DNA of 64,000 nt from the NCBI RefSeq assembly GCF_008973825.1, contig NZ_WCHR01000033.1, positions 1-64,000 of the forward strand, given 5' to 3'. The notes beneath the pieces were generated by a model. That model saw nothing but the letters and a program-made list of their open reading frames with translations, did not search any database and had not been told where the DNA came from. The position numbers and the translations under genes are program-made. Below are positions 1 to 8,441 of this stretch, in pieces; the stretch's first letter is position 1, and the number at the start of each line of letters is the position of its first letter. The DNA comes from Gemmobacter serpentinus (GTDB taxonomy: Bacteria > Pseudomonadota > Alphaproteobacteria > Rhodobacterales > Rhodobacteraceae).

Positions 1-68
1 CTTCCGCCCAATTCTCGCGTTTCTCGGCGCAGGTTTCTTGGGGCCCGGACTCCTCTGGCCCGCGCGTC

Positions 69-842
69 TCAGCTCTGACGGCGGAAGGTCACATAATGCG
101 GATCGCGCCCCTCGCGCAGCGCCTTCTGCTCGTAGCGAGTCGACAGCCAGTCATCCCAGGCCTCGCCCCCGCCGAAGCCCGCGCCGGTGGTCGAGACCAG
201 GTCAAACCCTGCCTGTGGCACTTCCTCCAAGGTCTGGCGGATGTAATCGGGAATATCGGTCGCCACGCGGAATTCTGTGCCCGGCTTCATCGCCCGTGCC
301 AGCGGCTGCAGATAGCCCTGTGTGACAAAGCGGCGGCGGTGATGGCGCGCCTTGGGCCACGGATCGGGATAGTTCAGGAACGCCTTGTCCAGACAGGCGG
401 GGGGCAGCACGTCGAACAGATCGCGCACATCGCCCGGATGCAGCGCCAGATTGGTGATGCCTGCCGCGCGGATCTTGCCCAAAAGCATGGCCACGCCATT
501 CACGAAGGGCTCGCAGCCGATCAGGAACACATTCGGGTAGCGCGCCGCCATATGAACCAGATGCTCGCCGCCGCCAAAGCCGACCTCAAGCCAGAGCGGA
601 CGCCCCCCCGTCAGGGCCGCCACCTCCAGCGGCTGGCGCGCAGGGTTATCGGCCACCGTCACCCCGGGCAGGCTCAGCCTGCCCAGATCCTCGGACAGAT
701 AGGTCTTCTGGCTGTGGCGCAGGGTCTTGCCATGGGTGCGGCCATAGAAATTGCGCCGTTCGGGCTGCGGGGCGGATTGGGCCATGGCGGCGGCATCATC
801 GGGGCTGCTTGTCGGATCGGTCATCGGAACGGGGCCTGACAT
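69..842 (-). CDS. trmB: tRNA (guanine-N7-)-methyltransferase TrmB
   Basis: SAM-dependent enzyme that forms m7G46 in the variable loop of tRNAs in the cytoplasm. The predicted 257-residue protein has the Rossmann motif EVGFGGGEH at residues 86-94 and the TrmB signature NYPDPWPKARHHRRRF around 158-172, with the conserved DPWPK and basic run. The frame stays open 21 codons further upstream, but those codons look unlike protein. I chose the ATG at 842; an ATG at 824 is an alternative, and neither has a strong ribosome-binding site. The N-terminal 30 residues are Ser/Pro/Asp-rich and probably disordered. Downstream (1-68) nothing else is recognisable. Family assignment is firm, the start is uncertain. 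Confidence 0.93.
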   Translation of the reverse strand: MSGPVPMTDPTSSPDDAAAMAQSAPQPERRNFYGRTHGKTLRHSQKTYLSEDLGRLSLPGVTVADNPARQPLEVAALTGGRPLWLEVGFGGGEHLVHMAARYPNVFLIGCEPFVNGVAMLLGKIRAAGITNLALHPGDVRDLFDVLPPACLDKAFLNYPDPWPKARHHRRRFVTQGYLQPLARAMKPGTEFRVATDIPDYIRQTLEEVPQAGFDLVSTTGAGFGGGEAWDDWLSTRYEQKALREGRDPHYVTFRRQS

Positions 843-917
843 TGGGAATGGCGCCGCCCTAGCGCCCTGCCCCTGCTGCGTCAAGCGTGGAAGGGGCAGC
901 GGCACCCAGGTCCGGCC

Positions 918-1793
918 TCAGGCCGCGCGTTCGCCCATCTGACTGGCCGAACCATAGGCCAGCCGCAGCTCGGCCAGCAGCATCTCCATCGCCTCGCCGC
1001 GCGCGGTGGGAGCCGCATAGAGGCAGATCGACAGGCCCCCAAGCGGCGGCAGCCCCTGCCCCACGATCTCGACCGCGCCGGGCGGGCAGCGCCCAGTCAA
1101 CCGGGCGGTCACCGCCAGATCGGCCGCCACCATCGCCTCGGCCGCCTGTTCGCTGTCGCCCTCCAATGCGGTGTCCCACTGGATACCTGCGCGGTCGAGC
1201 GCGGTCTGCGCGGTGGGGCGGAAGATGCAGGTATCCTTGAAAGCGAGGCGCAGCGGGCGCTTGGCAAAGGCGATGCCATCAGCCGCACCGATCCAGACCA
1301 GATCCTGATGCGACAGCACCTCGCCCTCGGGCCCGGGCCGGTCTTCGGTGGTGATGATGACGTCGAAATCGCCTTTGGCGAAGCCATCGCGCAACAACAG
1401 CGTGAAGGACGAGGACAGGTTCACCCGCATCCGCGGATATTGCGCGGCCAGCCGTTTCAGAATGCCGGGAATCGCCGGATAGACGATGTCATGCGGCACG
1501 CCGAGCCGGATTTCACCCTCAAAGCCCGACAGGCACAGCCGCGCCAGCGCGGTATCGTTCAGCTCCAGCATCTGGCGCGCATAGCCCAGCAGCTGCGCCC
1601 CCTCGCCGGTCAGCGACAGTTTGCGCGCCGCGCGCAGGAACAGCTCCAGCCCCAGACTTTCCTCCAGGCGCTTGATCTGCATCGAAACGGCGCTTTGAGT
1701 CAGGTTCAAAAGCCCGGCCGCGCGCGTCACCCCGCCGGCATCGACAACAGCGACAAATGCCCGCAGCGCGGTCAGATCCATATTGCGCGGCAT
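918..1793 (-). CDS. LysR-family transcriptional regulator
   Basis: A 291-residue LysR-type regulator: winged helix-turn-helix at residues 5-64 (TRAAGLLNLTQSAVSMQIKRLE) followed by a periplasmic-binding-like effector domain (about 90-285). The ATG at 1793 is preceded by CGAGGAT, a good ribosome-binding site. It is divergent from the DUF1127 gene with 119 bp between start codons, the usual arrangement for a LysR protein that regulates its neighbour and itself. The effector cannot be told from the sequence. The lack of any enzyme gene next to it suggests that it acts on the DUF1127 gene or on remote targets. Confidence 0.93.
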   Translation of the reverse strand: MPRNMDLTALRAFVAVVDAGGVTRAAGLLNLTQSAVSMQIKRLEESLGLELFLRAARKLSLTGEGAQLLGYARQMLELNDTALARLCLSGFEGEIRLGVPHDIVYPAIPGILKRLAAQYPRMRVNLSSSFTLLLRDGFAKGDFDVIITTEDRPGPEGEVLSHQDLVWIGAADGIAFAKRPLRLAFKDTCIFRPTAQTALDRAGIQWDTALEGDSEQAAEAMVAADLAVTARLTGRCPPGAVEIVGQGLPPLGGLSICLYAAPTARGEAMEMLLAELRLAYGSASQMGERAA

Positions 1794-1912
1794 ACATCAA
1801 TCCTCGTTATGATATACATGGCAATCATTCATTTTCATTATTTTCATGACTGCGTCAATATCACGATACGAAATCCAACCAACCGCATCCATCAAGAAAC
1901 AGGAGGTTTCCG
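1794..1912. promoter_or_regulatory. divergent LysR/DUF1127 control region
   Basis: This 119-bp spacer is strikingly AT-rich for the window (runs such as ATTTTCATTATTTTCATG) and carries ATGATATACAT at 1808-1818, near the T-N11-A pattern bound by LysR proteins. It must hold both divergent promoters. The exact operator is inferred, not proven. Confidence 0.5.
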
Positions 1913-2155
1913 ATGCAACCGATCGTGATCCTGCGCGGCCTGTCCCAAATCGGCCTGTCCCGCCTTGGTCTTGTCCGCCTCTCGCCCCTTCTCGGGCTGC
2001 GCTATTTGTTTGCGCTGCGCGAACAGGCCCGCTCCAAACGCCGGCTGGCGCAGCTGGATCCGCGCATGTTGCGCGATGTCGGGCTGAGCGAGGCCGAAGC
2101 CGAGGAAATCGCGGCGCAATCGGTCTGGGATGCGCCCGCGCATTGGCGGCGCTAA
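1913..2155 (+). CDS. DUF1127 (YjiS-like) small protein
   Basis: An 80-residue basic protein. Its C-terminal half (LAQLDPRMLRDVGLSEAEAEEIA, residues 45-67) is the DUF1127 signature: a short helical Arg-rich domain found in many alphaproteobacteria and linked in some species to RNA binding and phosphate, carbon or stress adaptation. The N-terminal 35 residues are leucine-rich and could form an amphipathic helix. A strong Shine-Dalgarno (CAGGAGG) lies 7 nt before the ATG. Divergence from a LysR gene suggests control by it. The molecular function is unknown. Confidence 0.85.
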   Translation: MQPIVILRGLSQIGLSRLGLVRLSPLLGLRYLFALREQARSKRRLAQLDPRMLRDVGLSEAEAEEIAAQSVWDAPAHWRR

Positions 2156-2259
2156 GCTGGTCGGCGGCGCTGGCACCAGATGGCACGGCGCAAGGCCGGA
2201 AAATCCGTCTGCCAAGGGCAAAACCCGCCCGCAAGGGTCATGTTTTATCAGTAAACTTC

Positions 2260-2288
2260 TTGAAATCACGGGCGGGGCTGCCGATATT
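2260..2288 (+). promoter_or_regulatory. sigma70-type promoter of the Bax-inhibitor-1 gene
   Basis: A -35 box TTGAAA (2260-2265) and a -10 box GATATT (2283-2288) with ideal 17-bp spacing, 63 bp before the ATG at 2352. Both boxes match consensus well, which stands out in such GC-rich DNA. Assignment is by pattern only. Confidence 0.6.
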
Positions 2289-2351
2289 CAGACATGAAAT
2301 CCGTGCGCGCGCAATGCGTGCGGGCTGAACAGTCAGAACTCGGAGGCACCC

Positions 2352-3131
2352 ATGGCTGAATTTGACTCCCTGCGCACGGGCACGGTTGGCGCCCGCGCCG
2401 CGCAGATTGACGAAGGCCTTCGCGCCTATATGAACAAGGTCTATGGCCTGATGTCGGTGGCGATGCTGATCACCGGCGCAGCCGCTTGGGCCATTGCCGG
2501 TCTCGCCGTGACCAGCGACGCGACCAATGCCGTGGCCCAGATCGGGGCCGACAAATACCTGACCAGCTTCGGTGCGCTGCTGTATACCAGCCCGCTGAAA
2601 TGGGTTGTGATGCTGCTGCCGCTGGGCCTCGTCTTCCTGATGAGCGGGATGATCAACCGCATGTCGGCTGCGGCGGCACAGCTGTTCTTCTACGTCTATG
2701 CCGTGGTGATGGGCGTCTCGATCAGCTCGATCTTCGTGGTCTTCACCGGTGCCTCGATCGCCACCACCTTCCTGGTGACCGCGATCGCCTTCGCCTCGCT
2801 GAGCCTTTACGGCTATGTGACGAAGCGCGACCTCTCGGCCATGGGGGCGTTCCTGATGATGGGCCTGATCGGCATCATCATCGCCTCGCTGGTCAACCTT
2901 TTCCTGCAATCGGACGGGCTGCAATTCGTGGTCTCGGTGCTGGGTGTGCTGATCTTTGCCGGCCTGACCGCCTATGACACCCAGAACATCAAGAACACCT
3001 ACCTGCAGCACGCCGCCAATGGCGATCAGGAATGGCTGGCGAAATCGGCGATCATGGGGGCCCTGAACCTCTATCTCGACTTCATCAACCTGTTCATGTT
3101 CCTGCTGCAATTCCTCGGCAATCGCGACTGA
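2352..3131 (+). CDS. Bax inhibitor-1/YccA family membrane protein
   Basis: A 259-residue inner-membrane protein with seven hydrophobic segments (about 32-52, 79-97, 107-128, 133-153, 163-183, 191-210, 237-256), matching the BI-1/TMBIM family in length and topology. The loop YDTQNIKNTY (about 208-217) carries the Asp typical of the family's pH-sensing/Ca2+-leak site. In bacteria these proteins are associated with FtsH/HflKC quality control (YccA) or Ca2+ leak. The gene stands alone, with a clean promoter, a good GGAGG site and a strong terminator. HflK/HflC are encoded elsewhere in this window (53-55 kb). Confidence 0.93.
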   Translation: MAEFDSLRTGTVGARAAQIDEGLRAYMNKVYGLMSVAMLITGAAAWAIAGLAVTSDATNAVAQIGADKYLTSFGALLYTSPLKWVVMLLPLGLVFLMSGMINRMSAAAAQLFFYVYAVVMGVSISSIFVVFTGASIATTFLVTAIAFASLSLYGYVTKRDLSAMGAFLMMGLIGIIIASLVNLFLQSDGLQFVVSVLGVLIFAGLTAYDTQNIKNTYLQHAANGDQEWLAKSAIMGALNLYLDFINLFMFLLQFLGNRD

Positions 3132-3161
3132 TCGCATCGGCCCACAGGCATGATACCGAAG

Positions 3162-3190
3162 CCCCCGCCAGCCCCGCTGGCGGGGGTTTT
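3162..3190 (+). terminator. Rho-independent terminator after the BI-1 gene
   Basis: A perfect 11-bp stem (3162-3172 with 3176-3186) closed by a CCC loop and followed by TTTT (3187-3190), 30 bp after the stop codon. Confidence 0.9.
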
Positions 3191-3576
3191 CCGTTGCAGG
3201 GGCAGCCCGCGCAAGGCTTTTGTGGGGCCATATGGCACAGCGAGAAGGTGGGGGATCGAAATGAAGGGCAAGGGGGGGGCAGGCCCTTTCCTGTGGCACG
3301 ACAAGCAGCGCCTACACGGCCTATACGGCCTATACGGCCTATACGGCCTATACGGCGAGAAAGGGGATTCTCGGGATTGATGGCAAGGATTTTCAGGGCC
3401 GTGGGCAAGAGGGGGGCGGTGGCCACGCCTCCCAAAAGCCGCCATATGGTCCAAGTGCCCCATATGGCACGGTTTGCAGGAAAGGGCACCATGATGCCCG
3501 CCGCGCGCCGCGCGCCGCGTCTTGGCGAAGCGCCCCCCGCCCCTTACACAAAAGCCCATGTCGGCAGGGCATAGCG
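3191..3576. other. 386-bp spacer without a recognisable gene
   Basis: Lies between two convergent terminators. It contains a 9-bp tandem repeat (listed separately) and three copies of the palindrome CCATATGG (3228-3235, 3442-3449, 3460-3467). Open frames across it are low-complexity products of the repeat and have no ribosome-binding site or codon bias. I see no gene. Confidence 0.7.
3311..3355. repeat. 9-bp tandem repeat, five copies of CCTATACGG
   Basis: Five head-to-tail copies: the first is CCTACACGG (one mismatch) and the other four are identical. The unit length is a multiple of three, so all frames stay open through it, but no gene is supported. It is of the size expected to vary by replication slippage. 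Confidence 0.95.
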
Positions 3577-3603
3577 AAAAGCCGCGCTCCTTGCGGGCGC
3601 GGC
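3577..3603 (-). terminator. Rho-independent terminator of rpmG
   Basis: Stem GCCGCGC (3581-3587) / GCGCGGC (3597-3603). On the minus strand it is followed by TTTT (3580-3577). It lies about 30 bp after the rpmG stop codon. Confidence 0.85.
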
Positions 3604-3631
3604 TTTCAATCCATGCAAATCGGGGAAGATC

Positions 3632-3799
3632 TTACTTGATCTTGCCTTCTTTGTATTCGACGTGCTTGCGCACCACCGGGTCATATTTGTTGACCGAGAA
3701 TTTTTCGGTCATGGTGCGGGCATTCTTCTTGGTCACATAGAAGTGCCCGGTGCCCGCCGTCGAGTTCAGACGGATCTTGATCGTCGTCGGCTTCGCCAT
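3632..3799 (-). CDS. rpmG: 50S ribosomal protein L33
   Basis: A 55-residue basic protein starting [18 protein letters not shown], the full usual length of bacterial L33, with the conserved [10 protein letters not shown] and [14 protein letters not shown] segments. It lacks the two CxxC zinc-ribbon pairs, so it is the zinc-independent (C-minus) form. The ATG at 3799 follows GGAGAG. The frame is open far upstream, but the short start is fixed by homology. It is a stand-alone gene with its own promoter and terminator. Confidence 0.97.
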   Translation of the reverse strand: MAKPTTIKIRLNSTAGTGHFYVTKKNARTMTEKFSVNKYDPVVRKHVEYKEGKIK

Positions 3800-3858
3800 A
3801 GTCGTCTCTCCTGCATCAGGCGAAACAGCGTCGCCTTCCCTAATCTCTTGAAGCCTGC

Positions 3859-3886
3859 CTTTTACGGATGCGGGCGGCAGAGTCAA
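3859..3886 (-). promoter_or_regulatory. probable rpmG promoter
   Basis: On the minus strand TTGACT (3886-3881) is followed after 16 bp by TAAAAG (3864-3859), about 60 bp upstream of the rpmG start. The -35 box is close to consensus and the -10 box matches four of six positions. Confidence 0.45.
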
Positions 3887-3935
3887 CCATGAAAACCCCC
3901 GCCACCCGCTGATTTTACAGGCCGCAAGCCCCGTT

Positions 3936-4646
3936 TCACAGCGCAGGCTTGCCCGCACCGGCATGGATCGCCGAAACCGTCGCCGCTTCAAGGCCAAGGG
4001 CAGTGGCCAGACCGCGCAAATAGACCTTTTCAGCCTCGGTATCGACCGTGATGGCCATCAAGGCCGCCGAATAGACCTGCGCCTTGGCGCTTTCGCCGAC
4101 CTCGGCGGCAAAGGCTGCAATGTCGATCGGTGCGTCCAGCTCGGCTTTGACGAAGGCGATCTCCTCGTCGCTGGCCTCCCCCAGATGCGACAGGATGGTG
4201 GCGCGCTCGGTCGCGTCGATCTCACCATCGGCTTTCGCGGCCTGAATCATCGCGCGGATCATCAGCTTGGCATTTTCTTCCACCGCGGCACCCATCGGCG
4301 TGGCCCCGGTGATCGCCCCGATCATCTCGCCCATATTGCGGGCGCCCGCCGATGCGGCCCCCGTCATCGCGCCCATCAGGCTGCCAAAGCCCGCCTCGGC
4401 CTGTTCGGTCGCCTGGGCCGCCTGCGGGCCCAGCTTGCCCATGATGTCACGCACGCCCTGCGCGCCGCCGGGGATGCCCAGCTTTTCGGCCATGGCGCCC
4501 ATCTGGTCCGCCATGCCGCCCGGTTGGCCCGCCCCGCGCAACGCGTCCTTCATGCCCGCCATGCCGCCCGATTGCTGGAATTTCTGCACGCCCTTGGCAG
4601 CGGCAAAGCCCACGGCCAGCGTGGCCAGCGTCTTGATGAAGCTCAT
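3936..4646 (-). CDS. DUF533 / TerB-like protein
   Basis: A 236-residue protein with a short hydrophobic N-terminus ([20 protein letters not shown]), a Gly/Met-rich middle (about 25-120) and a C-terminal helical domain. The C-terminal part ([21 protein letters not shown], then LGEASDEE) is the DUF533/YebE pattern, related to TerB tellurite-resistance domains with acidic residues that could bind metal. The start at 4646 follows a strong AGGAGGGG. The frame extends 21 codons upstream without homology. Function is unknown; membrane association is likely. It stands alone next to the RNase P RNA gene. Confidence 0.85.
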   Translation of the reverse strand: MSFIKTLATLAVGFAAAKGVQKFQQSGGMAGMKDALRGAGQPGGMADQMGAMAEKLGIPGGAQGVRDIMGKLGPQAAQATEQAEAGFGSLMGAMTGAASAGARNMGEMIGAITGATPMGAAVEENAKLMIRAMIQAAKADGEIDATERATILSHLGEASDEEIAFVKAELDAPIDIAAFAAEVGESAKAQVYSAALMAITVDTEAEKVYLRGLATALGLEAATVSAIHAGAGKPAL

Positions 4647-4732
4647 GGGGTGTCCCCTCCTGAATGCGATTCCGAATACGATTCGGGCCTCAGGATAGCC
4701 CAGAGGCATGATGCATCGACGGGGAATTTATT

Positions 4733-5161
4733 GCGCGGACGGCCTATAAGCCGGATTCTGTCCAAGGGGTTGCCCCCTCTGGATGACCATTCCTCTGCGC
4801 GCCGCGTTACCACGACGCTCTAGCTGCCAACCCGGGCACTCTTGGGCTGAAGTTCCCATGCGGAGGTCTCCGACAGCCTTGCGGCTGGACGTCGGACCTT
4901 TCCGCGCGAGGCCCCTATTCGGCATTGCTCCGGGTGGGGCTTGCCGTGCCGTCCCGGTTGCCCGGTCCGCGGTGGGCTCTTACCCCACCGTTTCACCCTT
5001 ACCCTGAACCGATCCGAGGATCCGATCAGGGCGGTCTGTTTTCTGTGGCGCTTTCCCTGGGGTTGCCCCCGCCGGGCGTTACCCGGCACCCTTTCTTCAT
5101 GGAGTCCGGACTTTCCTCGCACGCCTTGCGGCGCACGCGGTCATCCAGCCATCCGCGCGAT
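4733..5161 (-). ncRNA. rnpB: RNase P RNA (class A)
   Basis: Catalytic RNA of RNase P, which matures tRNA 5' ends. On the minus strand the RNA starts near TCGCGCGGATGGC and soon reaches the universal GAGGAAAGTCCGGACTCC (complement of 5101-5118). It ends with the conserved GAATCCGGCTTATAGGCCG (complement of about 4742-4760). The two ends pair as an 11-bp P1 stem (GCGCGGAUGGC with GCCGUCCGCGC, one wobble). About 430 nt is normal for an alphaproteobacterium. The ends are set by P1 and are good to a few bases. The RNA begins within about 10 nt of the stop codon of the upstream amidase gene. Confidence 0.95.
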
Positions 5162-5165
5162 TGGC

Positions 5166-5194
5166 GGCTTAGCTGCGGGCCGGGCGGGCGTCAA
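5166..5194 (-). promoter_or_regulatory. rnpB promoter embedded in the amidase gene
   Basis: On the minus strand TTGACG (5194-5189) and TAAGCC (5171-5166) are 17 bp apart and predict a start near 5160, matching the 5' end of P1. The -35 lies in the last codons of the amidase gene. The -10 includes its TAA stop codon. Confidence 0.6.
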
Positions 5195-5876
5195 CCGGAA
5201 AGCGGGCGGCCAGATCGGCGATCAGGGCCGCATCCTGCGCATCCTGCGGCCCCGTCGCCCAGGGGCGAAAGCGTTGGCGAAAGGCTGCAAGCACCAGATC
5301 AGGTGTCAGATCGCCATAGCCGAAGGCGCGGGCATCCTCAGTGAAGGCGCGGGCATCAGCGGCAAGGCCCTGCGCCGTATCTGCCGCGACTTCATCCGCG
5401 GGCCAGACGGCAAGGCCCGCCAGCGCCAGCCGCCGCCAGTCAAAGCGCGGGCCGGGATCGGACTTGCGCGCAGGTGCCATGTCGGAATGCCCGATCACCC
5501 GTTCGGGCGGGATCTGCCAGCGATGCAGGATATCGGCCAGAAGCCGCTCAAGTGCTGCCATCTGCGCTTCGGCAAAGGGTTCCGTGCCCCGATTTGCCAG
5601 CTCGATCCCGATCGAGCGGGAATTGACATCGGAACAGGCCCCCCAGGACCCTGCCCCGGCGTGCCAGGCGCGCAGTTCCTCGGGCACCAGAGGCAGAATG
5701 TCGCCCCGTTCGGAAATCAGGTAATGCGCCGATACCTCGGCCTGCGCATCGCAAAGCCGGGCCTCTGCTTCGGCGCAAGAGGCCATTGCGGTGTAATGGA
5801 TCACCACCAGATCAGGCAGCGCGCCAAGACGGCGCGGGCCGCGATTGGGGGATGGATAGGCGGACAGGTCCGCCAT
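5169..5876 (-). CDS. N-acetylmuramoyl-L-alanine amidase (Amidase_2/AmpD-like)
   Basis: Zinc amidase that cleaves the bond between N-acetylmuramic acid and the stem peptide, used in cell-wall recycling. The 235-residue protein has VVIHYTAM (first zinc His at 27), WHAGAGSWG, the GIELAN strand, and VIGHSDMAPARKSDPGPRFDW with the second His and the Asp ligand. No signal peptide is visible, so a cytoplasmic AmpD-like role is likelier than a periplasmic one. The stop codon overlaps the inferred rnpB promoter. The lipoprotein gene upstream ends 3 bp before its start, suggesting co-transcription. Confidence 0.88.
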   Translation of the reverse strand: MADLSAYPSPNRGPRRLGALPDLVVIHYTAMASCAEAEARLCDAQAEVSAHYLISERGDILPLVPEELRAWHAGAGSWGACSDVNSRSIGIELANRGTEPFAEAQMAALERLLADILHRWQIPPERVIGHSDMAPARKSDPGPRFDWRRLALAGLAVWPADEVAADTAQGLAADARAFTEDARAFGYGDLTPDLVLAAFRQRFRPWATGPQDAQDAALIADLAARFPVDARPARS

Positions 5877-5879
5877 GCC

Positions 5880-6602
5880 TTACTGAACCGCCTTGCGGAA
5901 GCGCGACGGATCCCAGGCGCAGGCAAAGCCGTCGCCATCGGGATCAAGACCCTTGCGGTCCTTTTGCGGGCCACCCGCATCCAGGAACGCCGCCTGCGCC
6001 TGATCGGGCGAGGAGAAGGCCGCGCAGGCCTTTTCCGGGTTGCGCATGGTCAGCGACGGGCGGTCATACATCGACTGCCCCACGCTGTTGGTGGTGGTCA
6101 GCGCGTATTGCACGATATTGGCCGAATTGCCTGCACGGGTCGGCAGGTTCTGCACCGGCATGGTCGGTGCTGCCGGTGCCACCGTCGGCGCAAGGGTTGA
6201 AGGGGCCATGGGCGTCGGGTTCATCGGCACGGGTGCCAGCGGGTCGGTCGGTGCTCCGACCAGCGGCGCGGTGCCGACAAAGCCGCTACCCGCCGCAGGA
6301 ACGCCAACGCTTGCCCCGCCGCTGGCGCTGTCAATCGCCGCACCGATACGGTCGGTCGAGAACCCGGTTGCGGGGGCCACCGGCGTGCCGCCAATGGCTT
6401 GCGCGCCCACGCCGCTGCCCATGATCGGCTGCGCGCCCGGCGCCACCATCGGCGCGCCATTGGTCAGCGCCGCCTCACGCTGCGCGTTGTAGCTGTCATA
6501 ATCGCCAAAGCCCACGCCTGCGCCGGATTCCGGCACGGTCGGGCCACAGGCAACCAGCGCCAGCGGCGCAAGGGCGAAAAGCGAAAGAGCCGAACGGCGC
6601 AT
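5880..6602 (-). CDS. lipoprotein with C-terminal excalibur-like domain
   Basis: A 240-residue predicted lipoprotein. The signal MRRSALSLFALAPLALVACG has a lipobox cleaved before Cys. The middle (about 30-180) is a low-complexity Ala/Pro/Gly/Val linker. The C-terminus (DPDGDGFACAWDPSRFR, about 220-236) resembles the calcium-binding excalibur motif (DxDGDGxxC). The frame runs 42 codons further upstream, but the start at 6602 is fixed by the signal peptide and an AAAGGA site. It probably sits in the outer membrane and reaches toward peptidoglycan; exact function unknown. It is likely co-transcribed with the amidase gene 3 bp downstream. Confidence 0.8.
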   Translation of the reverse strand: MRRSALSLFALAPLALVACGPTVPESGAGVGFGDYDSYNAQREAALTNGAPMVAPGAQPIMGSGVGAQAIGGTPVAPATGFSTDRIGAAIDSASGGASVGVPAAGSGFVGTAPLVGAPTDPLAPVPMNPTPMAPSTLAPTVAPAAPTMPVQNLPTRAGNSANIVQYALTTTNSVGQSMYDRPSLTMRNPEKACAAFSSPDQAQAAFLDAGGPQKDRKGLDPDGDGFACAWDPSRFRKAVQ

Positions 6603-6619
6603 GACGGTCAGTCCTTTGG

Positions 6620-6648
6620 ATATGGAACCGGCCCCGCGAAGGGGCCGG
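6620..6648 (-). terminator. hairpin after gatA
   Basis: Perfect 8-bp stem CCGGCCCC / GGGGCCGG (6628-6635 with 6641-6648) with a GCGAA loop, between gatA and the next minus-strand gene. The following U-tract is poor (TTCCAT), so it may only attenuate transcription. Confidence 0.5.
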
Positions 6649-6675
6649 ATTCGGAAAGATCGGGTCAGAGGGGCC

Positions 6676-8157
6676 TTACCACCATTTGGAAGGCTTGGAA
6701 ACAAAGCCTGCCGCACGTTCCAGCACATGGGCGTGATTGAGCAGATCGCCCTCCGCCCACGGCCTGCCGATCAGTTGCAGACCAAGCGGCAGCCCGTCGG
6801 CATCCAGACCCACCGGCACCGAAACGCCCGGCAGGCCCGCAAGGTTCAGCGTCACGGTAAAGACGTCGTTCAGATACATCTCCACCGGATTGGCGCTGTG
6901 CATCTCGCCCAGACCGAAGGCAGGTGTCGGCGTGGCCGGCGTCAGGATCGCATCGACCCCATCCGCAAATGCCAGCTCGAAATCGCGCTTGATCAGCGCC
7001 CGCACCTTGCGTGCGCGGTTGTAATAGGCATCATAGAAGCCGGCCGACAGCACATAGGTGCCGATCATGATGCGGCGCTGCACCTCGGCCCCAAAGCCTT
7101 CGGCGCGGCTTTTCTCATACATCTCGGTGATGCCATCGCCCGCCGCGAGTTTGGCGCGGTGGCCATAGCGCACCCCGTCATAGCGCGCAAGGTTGGAAGA
7201 GGCCTCTGCCGGTGCGATGACGTAATAGGCGGGCAGCGCGTATTTGGTATGCGGCAGCGAGACATCGACGATCTCGGCCCCCGCATCGCGCAGCATTTCG
7301 GCACCCTTGTCCCAGATCTTCTGGATCTCGGGGCGCAGGCCCGGCAGGCGGTATTCGCGCGGCAGGCCGATCTTCTTGCCGCGAATGTCGCCGGTCAGCG
7401 CCGCCTCGAAATCCGGCACCGCCAGTTCGGCGCTGGTCGAATCCTTCGGGTCATGGCCTGCCATGGATTTCAGCATGATCGCCGCATCGCGCACCGATTT
7501 GGTCATCGGCCCGGCTTGGTCCAGGCTGGAGGCATAGGCGATGATCCCCCAGCGGGAGACCCGGCCATAGGTCGGCTTGATGCCGACGATGCCGCAAAAG
7601 GCGGCAGGCTGACGGATCGAACCACCCGTATCGGTGCCGGTCGCGGCGATGCAGAGATCCCCCGCCACGGCCGAGGCTGACCCGCCCGAAGACCCGCCCG
7701 GGGTCAGTTCACGGTCATCGACGCGCCAGGGGTTCACCGCAGGCCCATAGCAGGAGGATTCGTTGGACGAGCCCATGGCAAACTCGTCCATGTTCAGCTT
7801 GCCGAGCATGACCGCGCCATCGCCGAACAGTTTCGACGTCACCGTCGATTCATACTCGGGCTTGAAGCCCTCAAGAATGTTCGAGGCCGCCTGCGAGGCC
7901 ACACCCTTGGTGCAGAACAGATCCTTGATGCCCAGCGGGATGCCGCAAAGATCGGGCGCGCCACCCGCCTTCAGCCGCGCGTCGGCCGCACGGGCCTGTT
8001 CCAGCGCCATATCGGGGGTCTTGTGCACATAGGCCCCAAGCGCGTCGCCCGCATCCATCGCGGTCAGGCAGGCCATGGTCAGATCGGTGGCCGACAGATC
8101 GCCCTTGCGCAGCGCGTCGCGCGCATCCGACAGGGTCAGTTCGTTTGCGTTGCTCAT
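6676..8157 (-). CDS. gatA: Asp-tRNA(Asn)/Glu-tRNA(Gln) amidotransferase subunit A
   Basis: Glutaminase subunit of GatCAB, which converts Glu-tRNA(Gln) (and Asp-tRNA(Asn)) to the correctly amidated tRNA. The 493-residue protein carries the amidase-signature triad: Lys78 in GIKDLF, cis-Ser156 in GGSSGGS and nucleophile Ser180 in TDTGGSIRQ, with the normal 24-residue Ser-Ser spacing. Length is normal. It overlaps gatC by 4 bp (ATGA), so the two are translationally coupled. gatB is not in this window, as is common in this group. Confidence 0.97.
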   Translation of the reverse strand: MSNANELTLSDARDALRKGDLSATDLTMACLTAMDAGDALGAYVHKTPDMALEQARAADARLKAGGAPDLCGIPLGIKDLFCTKGVASQAASNILEGFKPEYESTVTSKLFGDGAVMLGKLNMDEFAMGSSNESSCYGPAVNPWRVDDRELTPGGSSGGSASAVAGDLCIAATGTDTGGSIRQPAAFCGIVGIKPTYGRVSRWGIIAYASSLDQAGPMTKSVRDAAIMLKSMAGHDPKDSTSAELAVPDFEAALTGDIRGKKIGLPREYRLPGLRPEIQKIWDKGAEMLRDAGAEIVDVSLPHTKYALPAYYVIAPAEASSNLARYDGVRYGHRAKLAAGDGITEMYEKSRAEGFGAEVQRRIMIGTYVLSAGFYDAYYNRARKVRALIKRDFELAFADGVDAILTPATPTPAFGLGEMHSANPVEMYLNDVFTVTLNLAGLPGVSVPVGLDADGLPLGLQLIGRPWAEGDLLNHAHVLERAAGFVSKPSKWW

Positions 8158-8441
8158 TCCACCACCTTCGGCACGGCAAAGAAGCCCTCACGGGCATCGG
8201 GGGCGTTTTTCAGCACCAGATCCTGAATATTTCCATCGGTCACCACATCCGCACGGCGCTTCAGGCGCATCGGCGTGACCGAGGTCATGGGCTCGATCCC
8301 GTCGACATTCACTTCGTTCAACTGCTCCATGAAGCCGAGGATGTTGGACAATTCGCCCGCCAGCGCGGGCAGGTCACCCTCATCCACCTGAATGCGGGCG
8401 AGCTTTGCCACCCGGCGCGCGGTTTCGACATCAATCGACAT
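8154..8441 (-). CDS. gatC: Asp-tRNA(Asn)/Glu-tRNA(Gln) amidotransferase subunit C
   Basis: Small 95-residue subunit that wraps around GatA and GatB and stabilises the complex. It has the GatC pattern [16 protein letters not shown] at the N-terminus, [12 protein letters not shown] in the middle and the [11 protein letters not shown] end. The ATG at 8441 follows AGAAGGGG. Its stop overlaps the gatA start. The gene is divergent from lepA, with 200 bp between them for both promoters. Confidence 0.96.
   Translation of the reverse strand: MSIDVETARRVAKLARIQVDEGDLPALAGELSNILGFMEQLNEVNVDGIEPMTSVTPMRLKRRADVVTDGNIQDLVLKNAPDAREGFFAVPKVVE

Noticed and set aside
3150-3380. 76-codon open frame through the 9-bp repeat (GLYGLYGLY)
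   Set aside because: The frame is open only because the repeat unit is a multiple of three. It begins inside the BI-1 terminator and has no ribosome-binding site.
3228-3467. Three CCATATGG palindromes as a CRISPR-like or IS-end signal
   Set aside because: Irregular spacing, no spacer/repeat periodicity, no target duplication and no transposase.
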